A DNA stretch of 63,448 nucleotides from Kitasatospora indigofera (lineage in GTDB: Bacteria; Actinomycetota; Actinomycetes; Streptomycetales; Streptomycetaceae). This document shows, piece by piece, positions 41,350-49,660 of the stretch. The translations under genes and the position numbers were made by a program. The notes below the pieces were generated by a model, which was not told the origin of the DNA, searched no databases, and saw nothing but the letters and a program-made list of their open reading frames with translations. Within the stretch, counting starts at the first letter, position 1, and each line of letters opens with the position of its first letter. The stretch lies in the NCBI RefSeq assembly GCF_014655955.1, contig NZ_BNBO01000052.1, forward strand, positions 1 through 63,448. Direction: 5' to 3'.

Positions 41350-42300
41350 TCAGCCGACCTGACCGATCAGCTCGGTGACGTCCGCGAAGAGCCTCTCCCC
41401 CGCGGCCGCGGCGGCGGGGGAGACGGTGTCGAGGGTGAGGAAGCCGTGGACCATCCCGCCCTCGCAGCGGTGCCCGACCGGGACACCCGCGGCGGCCAGC
41501 CGGGCCGCGTAGGCGTCGCCCTCGTCCCGGAGCGGATCGTGCTCCGCGGTGACCACCACGGCGGGCGGGAGCCCGCCGAGTTCGGCGGCGTACAGGGGGC
41601 TGACCGCGGGGTCGGCGCGCCGGGACGGGTCCGGGACCCACTGCTCGGCCCCCCACGCGACGTCGTCGGCCGCCAGCCCCCAACCCGTGCCCTTCGACCG
41701 CACACTGGGAGCGGAGAGGGTCAGATCGGTGTTGGGGTACGCCAGGACCTGGGCGGCCGGCAGCGGTCCGCCCTCGTCCCGCAGCCGCAGGCAGGCGAGC
41801 GCGGCAAGGTTCCCTCCCGAGCTGTCGCCCATGACCAGCGTCGGCCCGGCGATCCCGGCGCCCGCGGCTCCGCCGGCGAGCGCCCACCGGACGGCCTGCA
41901 CGCCGTCGTCGACGGCCGCCGGCCACGGGTGCTCCGGAGCCCGCCGGTGGTCGACGCTCAGCACCGCCGCACCGGTGCCGGCCGCCAGTCTGCGACAGGC
42001 CCGGTCGTGCGACTCCAGATCACCGATCGTCCACATCCCGCCGTGCAGGAAGACCACGAGCGCCCGGGGCTCCGGGGCGGGCCGGTAGAGGCGGGCACCG
42101 GCCGCGGCCGGGCCGACCACCAGGTCCTCGACGTGGGGGATCTCGGGGCCCGGGGGCCGGGCGGCCACCCGGAGCCGCTGCGCGCGCCTCAGCTCCGCCG
42201 CGCCCACGGCACGGGCCGGGAGCCCCGGGTCCCGCCGAACCGCCGCGACGAAGGCGGCCAGTTCGGCGTCGGCGAGCGAGGGGTCGGTCGGTTCGGCCAT
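41350..42300 (-). CDS. Alpha/beta hydrolase (hormone-sensitive lipase type)
   Basis: 316 residues. HGGM (86-89) is the oxyanion loop, usually HGGG. Nucleophile Ser160 lies in GDSSGGN, acid Asp255 in AEHDPLRDEG and His285 in MVHGF. This is the bacterial HSL/AES esterase family, which hydrolyses short acyl esters in the cytosol. The N-terminal cap helix (about 1-50) is present. The reading frame is open for 50 further codons upstream, but ATG 42300 gives the usual length. Downstream of the S-x-x repeat protein gene on the same strand (210-bp gap). Confidence 0.88.
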   Translation of the reverse strand: MAEPTDPSLADAELAAFVAAVRRDPGLPARAVGAAELRRAQRLRVAARPPGPEIPHVEDLVVGPAAAGARLYRPAPEPRALVVFLHGGMWTIGDLESHDRACRRLAAGTGAAVLSVDHRRAPEHPWPAAVDDGVQAVRWALAGGAAGAGIAGPTLVMGDSSGGNLAALACLRLRDEGGPLPAAQVLAYPNTDLTLSAPSVRSKGTGWGLAADDVAWGAEQWVPDPSRRADPAVSPLYAAELGGLPPAVVVTAEHDPLRDEGDAYAARLAAAGVPVGHRCEGGMVHGFLTLDTVSPAAAAAGERLFADVTELIGQVG

Positions 42301-42510
42301 CCGACCAGGATGCCACCCTGACGCGGACGGCCCCCACCCAGGGACGGTCTCCCGGCCGGCACCCTCCAGCACGCCGTCCCGCACGCCCCGCAGCGCCGCC
42401 CGGCCCGCCGCCGTCGGGTCCGCCGCCGTCGGTCCGGCGTGGGTGACCATCCGTCAGCATCGCCGGAGGTCGGCGACTTCTGGTCCCGCCCGGGGGCCGG
42501 GCCCGGGGGT

Positions 42511-42837
42511 TCACCCCGTCGGCCGCCGGCGCTGGAGCAGCAGCACGGCCGCGGTGGCCGCGACGACGCCGGCGGAGAGCACCCCGGCACTGGACCGCCA
42601 GGACATCACGGACCAGCGGGACCGTGCGGAGAGCAACGAGCCCGCGCTCGCCCAGGATCCCACCGAGAACACGGACAGGGCCGACCCGACGGAACCGACC
42701 GACAGCACCGAGCCGACCGAGCCGATGGACAGCACCGAGCCCACCGAGGCGACGGACAGCAGCGAATCCTTCGACCAGAGGGACAGTGCCGAGCCCTCCG
42801 GGCCCGTCCGGACCTGATCCGTCGATGACCTGCGCAC
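42511..42837 (-). CDS. S-x-x triplet-repeat protein with C-terminal membrane helix
   Basis: 108 residues from GTG 42837, supported by AAGGAG eight bases upstream. Residues 16-82 have serine at every third position without a break: Ser16, 19, 22 and so on to Ser82, 23 serines. The other two positions are mostly V/L/I/A and G/A (SVGSVLSIGSVGS). Residues 84-102 (AGVLSAGVVAATAAVLLLQ) form one membrane helix, followed by a basic tail RRRPTG. No catalytic motif or signal peptide. A strict three-residue period is expected for a polyproline-II or beta-solenoid-like rod rather than an alpha helix. I have seen similar SVGS-rich hypothetical proteins in streptomycetes, but I know of no function. The opposite strand also has a long open frame, which the ribosome binding site argues against. 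Confidence 0.75.
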   Translation of the reverse strand: MRRSSTDQVRTGPEGSALSLWSKDSLLSVASVGSVLSIGSVGSVLSVGSVGSALSVFSVGSWASAGSLLSARSRWSVMSWRSSAGVLSAGVVAATAAVLLLQRRRPTG

Positions 42838-42997
42838 GCGGGGATCTCCTTGCTCGGGGGGACGGTCGCACCTCCAGGGCCGCCTCGCCGGGAGCGACGG
42901 GCACACCGAGGACGGCAGCACGATCCTAGGCCTGTCCGGCTCCGCCCTGCGGTCGCCGGGCCGGGCCGGGACGGGCCGGGCCTGCAGCACGGCAGCC

Positions 42998-43032
42998 CGG
43001 TGGGCCCCGACGAGATCCGCCGGGGCCCACCG
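42998..43032 (-). terminator. Terminator hairpin after GH8 gene
   Basis: A 12-bp perfect stem (CGGTGGGCCCCG and complement) with an 11-nt loop, 58 bp past the stop of the GH8 gene on the minus strand. Confidence 0.75.
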
Positions 43033-43089
43033 GGGCCTGCTCCGGGCCGGGCCGGGGCCGCGGGGCCTCATCCGCGGTCCCGGGGTCGC

Positions 43090-44730
43090 CTACGGCACCC
43101 AGTAGTTGCCAGAGGCGACGATCATCGACTGCAGCTGCACGCTGCCGCCGTAGTAGAGCGAGGAACTGATCGGCGTCGCGGCCAGCTTGGTCCAGAGCGC
43201 GTCGAGCCAGGCCTGCGAGCCGGGATCGGTCATCGCGGTGACCACGAAGGGCGCCGTGAAGGCCATGTCCTTGCCGGTGCCGAAGGCCGTGCCGTTGAGG
43301 TGGTACCCGGTGACGATGGTGTCCGGGTTCCCACCGGCCTTGGTCTTGATCCACGCGTTGAGCTTGCGCGCGGAGGCGAGCGAGGCGGCGTCGCCGCCGG
43401 TGACGGCGTCGGTCCCGATCCGCCAGGGGTCCCGGCAGGCGTTCCAGCCGTAGTCCCCGTCGTTGGGGCTCTCCAGCACCTCGCCGGCGGCCGGCTTGGG
43501 GGTGCTGTTGGTGTTGACGATGAAGTCCGCCACCAGGCCGGTGCCGGCGGCGTACTTGCTCTGCTGCGAGGTGATCAGGTTCTGGTGCGCGGTGCGGATG
43601 GTGTCCCAGGCGCCGTCGCCGGTGGCGGCCTTGAAGGCCCGGAAGTGGTCGAGCATGAAGTCCGAGGAACGGGTGATCCAGTACTGCGGGTCGCCGGAGG
43701 CGGACCAGTCGCCGAGCAGCATCAGGTGGGTGGTCGGGTTGACCTCGCTCGCCTTGATGGCGTTGATGTGCTTGACCGCGAGGTCCTTGTAGTTGTAACT
43801 CCCGCTGCTGCCCCACTGCTTGTCGGCGAGCAGCAGGCCGTACGCCACGTCGAGGTCGCCGTCGGTCGCCGAGTCGGAGCCGTTGACGCTCTTGCACGAG
43901 GTGTCCTGCTCGGCGGCCAGCAGGTTGGCGTTGTTCACCGACTTGTGGGCGAGCATGTACTTCACCATTCCGTCGAAGACGGTCCGGGCGTTCGGGTCCG
44001 CGCCCGCCATGGTGGCGGTGACGACCATGCCGTAGCCCTGGGCCTCGGCCACGTACGGGTGGTCGGCGTCCGGCGAGATCACCTCGTACCAGCCGTTGCC
44101 GCAGTTCTGCTTGACGAAGGCGGCCTTCCAGGCGTTGTAGGTGCTGATCACCTGCTGGTCGAGCGCCGACTGGGCCCCCGAAGGCTTCAAGGTGCCTGCG
44201 GCGTAAGGGAACTGGTGGCTGCCGAAGGGGACGGCCGGGCCGCCGGGAGGCGTGCTGGTGCCGAGGTCGGCGTCCAGGTAGTCCACGTTGGGCAGGCCGC
44301 CGGTGGTGGTGGAGGTCAGCCGGATCCGGTTGGCGCCCGCCGCGAGCTGGGTGGTGAGGGTGGCCGTGGACCAGGTGTCCCAGGTGCCGGTGCCCGTGAA
44401 GGCGCGCGCCGCCGAGACGACGGTGCCGTTGACGGCGATGTCGGCGGGCCGGTTGACGGTGGTGCCGTTGGCGTACCGGATACCGAGGGTGGCGGTTCCC
44501 GCGGCCGGGGCAGTCACCGTGAACTCCACCCAACTGCCCACCGCGTTGTCGCCGTTGACGAATCCGGTGCCGGAGAACCCGGCGTGGTTGGCCTCCACCA
44601 CGCCGAGCGAGACACTCGCGCCCTCCGCCTCGTAGCGGGTCACGGCGGCGGAGGCCGGGGCGGCGACGACGCCCACCACCAGGCCGGCGGCGACGAGCAC
44701 GGCGGCGCCCGTTCTGTGCAGGTTCTTCAT
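43090..44730 (-). CDS. Secreted CBM35-GH8 glycosidase (chitosanase/glucanase)
   Basis: 546 residues with signal peptide MKNLHRTGAAVLVAAGLVVG... cut after PASAA. A CBM35-like module (about 30-155, TRYEAEGAS...VEFTVTAPAAGTATLGIRYANG) precedes the GH8 alpha/alpha barrel (about 165-546). The general acid is Glu229 in YVAEAQGYGM, with ATDGDLDVAYGLLLA (Asp290/292) and DYGWNACRDPWR following. GH8 includes cellulases, lichenases and chitosanases. A palindrome resembling chitosanase operators upstream and a chitinase nearby favour chitosan, but this is inference. GAGGAG precedes ATG 44730. Predicted promoter and operator lie at 44794-44848. Confidence 0.92.
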   Translation of the reverse strand: MKNLHRTGAAVLVAAGLVVGVVAAPASAAVTRYEAEGASVSLGVVEANHAGFSGTGFVNGDNAVGSWVEFTVTAPAAGTATLGIRYANGTTVNRPADIAVNGTVVSAARAFTGTGTWDTWSTATLTTQLAAGANRIRLTSTTTGGLPNVDYLDADLGTSTPPGGPAVPFGSHQFPYAAGTLKPSGAQSALDQQVISTYNAWKAAFVKQNCGNGWYEVISPDADHPYVAEAQGYGMVVTATMAGADPNARTVFDGMVKYMLAHKSVNNANLLAAEQDTSCKSVNGSDSATDGDLDVAYGLLLADKQWGSSGSYNYKDLAVKHINAIKASEVNPTTHLMLLGDWSASGDPQYWITRSSDFMLDHFRAFKAATGDGAWDTIRTAHQNLITSQQSKYAAGTGLVADFIVNTNSTPKPAAGEVLESPNDGDYGWNACRDPWRIGTDAVTGGDAASLASARKLNAWIKTKAGGNPDTIVTGYHLNGTAFGTGKDMAFTAPFVVTAMTDPGSQAWLDALWTKLAATPISSSLYYGGSVQLQSMIVASGNYWVP

Positions 44731-44793
44731 TCCTGAGCTCCTCAGCGGTCGTACCGGACAACGCCCTCGGTGAAGCCGTGGCGGGACGGGATC

Positions 44794-44848
44794 AGAATCG
44801 GGGCCTGAGGTGGCATGGTCAAGAGTTTTCGTTAGGAAAGTTTCCTGA
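44794..44848 (-). promoter_or_regulatory. Promoter and ROK/CsnR-like palindrome of GH8 gene
   Basis: On the minus strand TTGACC (44822-44817), 17 bp, GATTCT (44799-44794) form a plausible promoter. About ten bases upstream lies TTAGGAAAGTTTCCTGA (44832-44848), a near-perfect inverted repeat. It resembles the AGGAAA-N-TTTCCT palindromes bound by ROK-family repressors such as CsnR at chitosanase promoters (from memory). No ROK gene is in the window. Confidence 0.65.
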
Positions 44849-44895
44849 CGAGCATCGCGGGGCCGACCGAAGGCGGCCCCCTCGCACCGCGAGGG

Positions 44896-44925
44896 CTTGA
44901 CGCATCAAGTAATGCTCTTTAACTT
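44896..44925 (+). promoter_or_regulatory. Permease promoter with nested inverted repeats
   Basis: TTGACG (44897-44902), 17 bp, TAACTT (44920-44925) form a promoter for the APC permease. The -35 box is inside CTTGACGCATCAAG (44896-44909), and CAAGT...ACTTG (44906-44910/44921-44925) spans the spacer to the -10. Two overlapping inverted repeats across a promoter suggest repression. Confidence 0.55.
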
Positions 44926-44994
44926 GAAGCCCCTCGCGGGCCGTAGCCCACCAGGCCCCGCCCTTCCGCCTCTCCCCCGTGCTCGGAGGCCCCG

Positions 44995-46458
44995 GTGTCC
45001 CCAGGTTTCACCCGCAAACTCGGCCTCTTCCAGGCCACCACCATCAACATGAGCCAGATGTGCGGCATCGGACCGTTCGTCACCATCCCGCTGATGGTGG
45101 CCGCGTTCGGCGGCCCGCAGGCGGTCATCGGCTGGATCGCCGGGGCCGTCCTCGCGCTGGCCGACGGCCTGGTCTGGGCCGAACTAGGCGCCTCGTTGCC
45201 CGGAGCCGGCGGGAGTTACGTCTACCTCCGCGAAGCCTTCCAGTACCGCACCGGCCGGCTGATGCCGTTCCTGTTCGTCTGGACGGCGATGCTCTTCATC
45301 CCGCTGATCATGTCCACCGGGGTGGTCGGCTTCGTCCAGTACCTCGGCTACCTCTGGCCGGGGATGACCAAGGGCCAGGGCGACCTGGTCGGGCTGGCCT
45401 TCTGCGCCCTGGTCGTCCTGCTGCTCTGGCGCCGGGTGGAGAGCATCGCCCGGCTCACCACCGTGATGTGGGGCGTGATGATCACCTCGGTGGCCGCCGT
45501 GATCCTGGCGGCGTTCAGCGGCTTCAGCCCGAGCCGGGCGTTCAGCTGGCCCGCGCACGCCGTCGAGCTGACCCACGGACAGTTCTGGATCGGCTTCGCC
45601 GCCGGCCTGACCATCGGCATCTACGACTACCTCGGCTACAACACGGCCGCCTACCTGGGAGCCGAGGTGAAGGACCCCGGCCGGGTCCTGCCCCGCGCCA
45701 TCATCTACTCGATCATCGGCATCATGGGGATCTACCTGCTGCTGCAGGTCGGCGTCCTCGGCGCGATGGACTGGCACCAACTGCTCGACCCGGACTCCGT
45801 CGCCTCCAGGTCGGTGGCCTCCGCCGTGCTGGAGCAGGCCTGGGGCAGGGCCGCCGCGGACGTGGTCACCGTCCTCATCCTGGTCACCGCCTTCGCCTCC
45901 GTCCTGGCCGGCCTGCTCGGCGGCTCCCGAGTGCCCTACGACGCCGCCCGCGACGGCACCTTCTTCCGGGCCTACGGCAAGCTGCACCCCCGGCACGGCT
46001 TCCCCGTCCTCGGGCTGGTCACCATGGTGCTGGTCACCGCCGCCGGTTTCTACCTGAGCCGGCACGTCGGCAACACCGTCGAGCACCCGCCGCTGACCGT
46101 CCTGATCACCGTGCTCACCACCGTGATGGTGATCGTCCAGGCGCTCGCCCAGATCGCCGCCGTCGTCGTCCTGCGCCGCCGGCAGCCCGACCTGCCCCGG
46201 CCCTACCGGATGTGGCTCCACCCGTTGCCCGGCGTGGTGGCCGCGATCGGCTGGCTGGTCATCTACGGCTACGCGGACCGCAACTCCCCCGGGTACCACC
46301 CGGTGGAGTGGTCGCTGGCCTGGGTCGCGCTGGGCTGCGTCGCCTTCCTCCTCTGGGCCAGGACGGAGCACACCTGGCCGTTCGGCCCCAAGGAGATCCG
46401 CGAGGAGTTCCTCCGTCCCGCCGAGCCGGCGGCGCCGGCGGAGCAGCACACGGCGTGA
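44995..46458 (+). CDS. APC-superfamily amino acid/amine permease
   Basis: 487 residues with about twelve membrane helices. The N-terminal LGLFQATTINMSQMCGIGPFVTIPLM and GAVLALADGLVWAELGASLPGAGGSYVYLREAF (consensus helix 2 of APC transporters) identify the family. The YLGYNTAAYLGAEVKDPGRVLPRAI loop is typical of the amino acid/polyamine branch. Start GTG 44995 has GGAGG eight bases upstream. Imports amino acids or amines by proton symport or exchange; substrate not predictable. Divergent from the GH8 gene, with a promoter at 44896-44925. Confidence 0.9.
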   Translation: MSPGFTRKLGLFQATTINMSQMCGIGPFVTIPLMVAAFGGPQAVIGWIAGAVLALADGLVWAELGASLPGAGGSYVYLREAFQYRTGRLMPFLFVWTAMLFIPLIMSTGVVGFVQYLGYLWPGMTKGQGDLVGLAFCALVVLLLWRRVESIARLTTVMWGVMITSVAAVILAAFSGFSPSRAFSWPAHAVELTHGQFWIGFAAGLTIGIYDYLGYNTAAYLGAEVKDPGRVLPRAIIYSIIGIMGIYLLLQVGVLGAMDWHQLLDPDSVASRSVASAVLEQAWGRAAADVVTVLILVTAFASVLAGLLGGSRVPYDAARDGTFFRAYGKLHPRHGFPVLGLVTMVLVTAAGFYLSRHVGNTVEHPPLTVLITVLTTVMVIVQALAQIAAVVVLRRRQPDLPRPYRMWLHPLPGVVAAIGWLVIYGYADRNSPGYHPVEWSLAWVALGCVAFLLWARTEHTWPFGPKEIREEFLRPAEPAAPAEQHTA

Positions 46459-46622
46459 CGAACGCCGGGCGGGCCCGGTGCGCGCCGCTCCCGGTGCGCG
46501 CCGGGCCCGGCCGTTGCCGGCCCGGGTCGCGCTGGGCTGCGTCGTCGGCCGGGGCTGTCGGCCCGCGTTGCCGGGCTGGGTTGCCAGGCAGCGGTCCCGG
46601 CACGTCGCCCGCCACCGGCGGC

Positions 46623-46657
46623 GGGCGACGGGCGACGGGCGACGGGCGACGGGCGAC
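46623..46657. repeat. Five tandem GGGCGAC heptamers
   Basis: Exactly five head-to-tail copies of GGGCGAC lie between the permease and the LuxR gene, followed by GGGGCATC. A simple slippage repeat. It lies just past the LuxR stop codon and likely has no coding role. Confidence 0.85.
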
Positions 46658-46674
46658 GGGGCATCGGACAGCCC

Positions 46675-47286
46675 TCAGGCGTTCGGCACGATGTCGTGGG
46701 CGACCGCGAAGCGGGTGAGGTCGGCCCGGCGCCGGGAGCCGATCTTGTCCCGCAACCGGTCCAGGTGCGAGTGCACGGTGTGCTCGCTGATCCCCAGCCG
46801 TTCGGCGATCCCGTGGTCCGTCTCACCGTTCGCGACCAGTTCCAGGATCTGCCGTTCGCGTTCGGTGACCCGGCACTGCGGCTCCGCCCAGCGGCGCACC
46901 GCGAGGGCGGCCGACACGTACCCGCAGCCGGAGGCGACCAGCCGGATCGCCGCCAGCAGCTCCAGTTCGCCGGCCTGCCTGCTCAGACAGCCGCGGGCGC
47001 CGGCCTCCATCGGCGGCACGATGTCGTGCTGCAGCGGGGAGCAGAGCACCAGCACCTCCGCGCCCCGGCCGGCCAGCCGGAACACCGCGGCGGACAGGTC
47101 GGCGGGTGCCAACTGCAGGTCGACCAGGACCACATCGCCGCCCTGCAGCCTGCCCTCGGCCTCCTCGACCGACCCGGCGGCCAGGACCAGCGCCAGGTCC
47201 GTGGTGGACTCGACCACCTGGGCCAGGCCGCGCCGGAACAGCGGACAGTCACCGACGACGGCGACCCGTCTCACCTCGGCACTCAT
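46675..47286 (-). CDS. LuxR-type orphan response regulator with degenerate receiver
   Basis: 203 residues. The receiver domain (about 6-120) keeps the phosphoacceptor position Asp56 (VVLVDLQL) but reads GDCPLF where an acidic pair is usual, and GCLSRQ where a GYLLK-type lysine is expected (Arg103). Phosphorylation may therefore be altered or lost. The C-terminal LuxR helix-turn-helix (about 138-200) is canonical: VTERERQILELVANGETDHGIAERLGISEHTVHSHLDRLRDKIG. No histidine kinase is adjacent. It is divergent from the M6 protease gene, with phased direct repeats between them, so it is probably the regulator of the protease/nuclease genes. Confidence 0.88.
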   Translation of the reverse strand: MSAEVRRVAVVGDCPLFRRGLAQVVESTTDLALVLAAGSVEEAEGRLQGGDVVLVDLQLAPADLSAAVFRLAGRGAEVLVLCSPLQHDIVPPMEAGARGCLSRQAGELELLAAIRLVASGCGYVSAALAVRRWAEPQCRVTERERQILELVANGETDHGIAERLGISEHTVHSHLDRLRDKIGSRRRADLTRFAVAHDIVPNA

Positions 47287-47501
47287 GGCAGGCCCTCGGT
47301 AGCGTGGCTGCCCGGCGCTCCGCACGCCGTACCGGCACGGGGCCTCCGGACCTTCGCACCTCCCAGTCTTCGCCCTCCCCGGCCGGACGGCCCGCCGAGG
47401 CCCGCCCGGCCCGCCCGGCCCGGTAAACACTTCGCAAAGACCCGTCCGCCGCCGCGCGAGGCGCGGGAGGCAGGTGGCGCGGGAGAGCGGAGGAGCGGTA
47501 G

Positions 47502-47531
47502 GCAAAGGGCGCACAAAGGGTGCACAAAGGG
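47502..47531. promoter_or_regulatory. Phased direct repeats GC(AC)AAAGGG x3
   Basis: GCAAAGGGC (47502), GCACAAAGGGT (47511) and GCACAAAGGG (47522) repeat at about 10-11 bp, one helical turn, in the 358-bp gap between the LuxR gene and the M6 protease gene. Such spacing is typical of activator binding on one face of DNA. The rest of the gap (47287-47500) has no gene; TAAACACTTCGCAAAG near 47427 may belong to the LuxR promoter. Confidence 0.5.
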
Positions 47532-47644
47532 GGCAACTGTACCCCGCGGCCTGTGGGTGTTTCTGCCCTTGGGCGGTCCGGCGCCCCGGACCAGACTGGG
47601 GCCGAGCCCTCCGCGCTCGCCGAATCTCCGGGAGGGGTTCTGCC

Positions 47645-49543
47645 ATGAGTGCCATCTTCGGTGAGATCCTCACCTTCACCCAGCAGCACGGCGGTGACGT
47701 GGCCCTCGCCACCATCGGCGACGACAAGTACGCCCGCTACGAGACCGTCGACGGCTTCAGCGTCGTCTACGACGAGAGCCGGGAGGGGTACTGCTACGCC
47801 GACGTGGACGGACCCGGCCCCGGGCGCCGCTTCCGCTCCACCGGCGTACGGATCTCGGAGCGGCCGCCGAAAGGGCTGCGGCGTCACCTCAAGGAAGGGC
47901 AGGAATACCGTCGCCTGCTGGTGAAGCAGCGCTCCGAGCGGGCGGTGCCGCAGGACCAGTTGGAGGCACTCGACCCCGACGGCCTGTTCACCTTCGGGGC
48001 CAACCGGGGCCTGCTGCTCGGCGACCGGCTGAGCGAGGGCGACGTCCAGGGACTCACGATCCTGGTCACCTTCCCCGGGACGAGCACCACCGTGACGCCC
48101 GCGGACGTGGACGCCATGCTGAACGGACCGGACTACCACGCGAACGGGAACCACTGCTCGGTCAGGGAGTTCTTCCGCGCCATGTCGTCGGACCGGCTGA
48201 GGTTCGGCAACACCGTGGTGGGGCCCTTCCGGATGAGCCGGTCCCGGCTGACCTACGCCAACAACGAGGGGCTGCTGGCCCCCGAGGCGATCGCGGCGGC
48301 GGTGGACGCCGGCGTCGACTTCAGCCGGTTCGACTCGCAGGGCCGGGGCATCGTCGACTCGATCTGCGTCCTGTACGCCGGGCCGACCGAGTTCGCCGGC
48401 GACCTGTGGCCGCACAGCACCGTGTTCAGCCGGGACGTCGGCCAGGGCATGCGGACCCAGTTCCACACCGTCACCAGCATGGGCCGCACCCCGGCCGAGC
48501 AGAGCATCGGCACCTTCTGCCACGAGAGCGGCCACCTGCTCTGCCGCTGGCCCGACCTCTACGACTACGGCACGATCGAGCGCGAGGGCGACGACTTCAC
48601 CAGTGCGGGCCTCGGCTCGTACTGCGTGATGGGCGCCGGCAACCACCTCGGCAACGGACGCAAGCCGTCCCCCGTCTGCGTCTACCTCCGGCGGCTGGTC
48701 GGCTGGTGCGCCACCGACGTCGACATCGCCACCCCGGGCACCTACCAGGCCGAGCACGCGGACTACGACACCGCGCTGATCTACCAGAACCCCGACCGCG
48801 AGGACGCCGAGTACTACCTGGTCGAGAACCGCAGCCGGATCGACTTCGACGAGAAGCTCACCTCCGGCGGACTCGCCGTCTACCACTGCGACATCAAGGG
48901 CTCGAACGAGTTCCAGCAGGGCTCGCTGCTGCACCACTACCAGTGCGCGCTGCTGCAGGCCGACGGCCACCTGGACCTGGAGACCAACGCCAACCAGGGC
49001 GACGGCGGGGACCTCTACGGACCCACCGAGGGCACCGCGGTCTCGCACAGCAGCCGGCCGGCGTCGACCTGGTGGGACGGCGGCGAGTCCGGCCTGACCA
49101 TCTCCGGGATCGGCGCCCCGGGGCCGGTGATCTCCTTCCGGACCGGGGAGCAGAGCCCCGGGGGGGCGGCCGTCAGCGGGAGTTCCGCGCCGCAGGCGCT
49201 CATCCCGGAGCTGGACCCGGGCGGCCTGACCGACGCCATCACCCTCCAGGGCGCGGGAACCGTCCGCGAGTTGGCGGTGTCCATCGACATCGAGCACCCG
49301 CGGATCGGTGACCTGCGGGTGGTGCTGATGAACCCCTCGGGCCGTCGCGCCGTGCTGCACAACCGCTCCGGCGGCAACACCAAGAACCTGCTGCTCAAGC
49401 TGGACTCCCGGCCGCCGTCGGCACTGGCCCCGCTGACCGGGGACGCCGTCACCGGCAGCTGGAAGCTCAAGATCACCGACTCGGCCCAGCCGGGCGCCGG
49501 CACCCTGCGCCGCTGGGAGCTGAAGGTCCGGACGGCCGGCTGA
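47645..49543 (+). CDS. M6-type metalloprotease with C-terminal P-domain, no signal peptide
   Basis: 632 residues. The M6 (immune-inhibitor-A-like) catalytic region (about 135-470) contains the zinc site FCHESGHLLCRWPDLYDYG: His293, Glu294, His297 and probable third ligand Asp304. The YYLVENRSRIDFDEKLTSGGLAVYHCD segment is also family-typical. The first ~110 residues resemble the M6 N-terminal beta region. A proprotein-convertase P-domain (about 515-632: IPELDPGGLTDAITLQGAG...GDAVTGSWKLKITDSAQP) ends the protein. M6 enzymes are normally secreted, yet this one starts MSAIFGEILTFTQQ with no signal peptide, lipobox or Tat motif, and GGGAGG marks the start well. It is followed by the protease-nuclease fusion gene. 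Cytosolic action or release by lysis or an injection device is inferred. Confidence 0.88.
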   Translation: MSAIFGEILTFTQQHGGDVALATIGDDKYARYETVDGFSVVYDESREGYCYADVDGPGPGRRFRSTGVRISERPPKGLRRHLKEGQEYRRLLVKQRSERAVPQDQLEALDPDGLFTFGANRGLLLGDRLSEGDVQGLTILVTFPGTSTTVTPADVDAMLNGPDYHANGNHCSVREFFRAMSSDRLRFGNTVVGPFRMSRSRLTYANNEGLLAPEAIAAAVDAGVDFSRFDSQGRGIVDSICVLYAGPTEFAGDLWPHSTVFSRDVGQGMRTQFHTVTSMGRTPAEQSIGTFCHESGHLLCRWPDLYDYGTIEREGDDFTSAGLGSYCVMGAGNHLGNGRKPSPVCVYLRRLVGWCATDVDIATPGTYQAEHADYDTALIYQNPDREDAEYYLVENRSRIDFDEKLTSGGLAVYHCDIKGSNEFQQGSLLHHYQCALLQADGHLDLETNANQGDGGDLYGPTEGTAVSHSSRPASTWWDGGESGLTISGIGAPGPVISFRTGEQSPGGAAVSGSSAPQALIPELDPGGLTDAITLQGAGTVRELAVSIDIEHPRIGDLRVVLMNPSGRRAVLHNRSGGNTKNLLLKLDSRPPSALAPLTGDAVTGSWKLKITDSAQPGAGTLRRWELKVRTAG

Positions 49544-49660
49544 GCGGGCCGGCCCGCCCGCCCGCGACCCGCCGCCGCCTGCCGGGGCCGCTCCCTCCGC
49601 GGGCGCGCGGCGCGGGCCGCCGCCCGCAGGAGCCGCCGCCCTCACGAAGGGAAGATCGTC

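Noticed and set aside
42443..42817. Plus-strand ORF rich in TEPTDSTEP repeats
   Set aside because: It is the complement of the S-x-x repeat gene; the minus strand has the ribosome binding site and a membrane helix.
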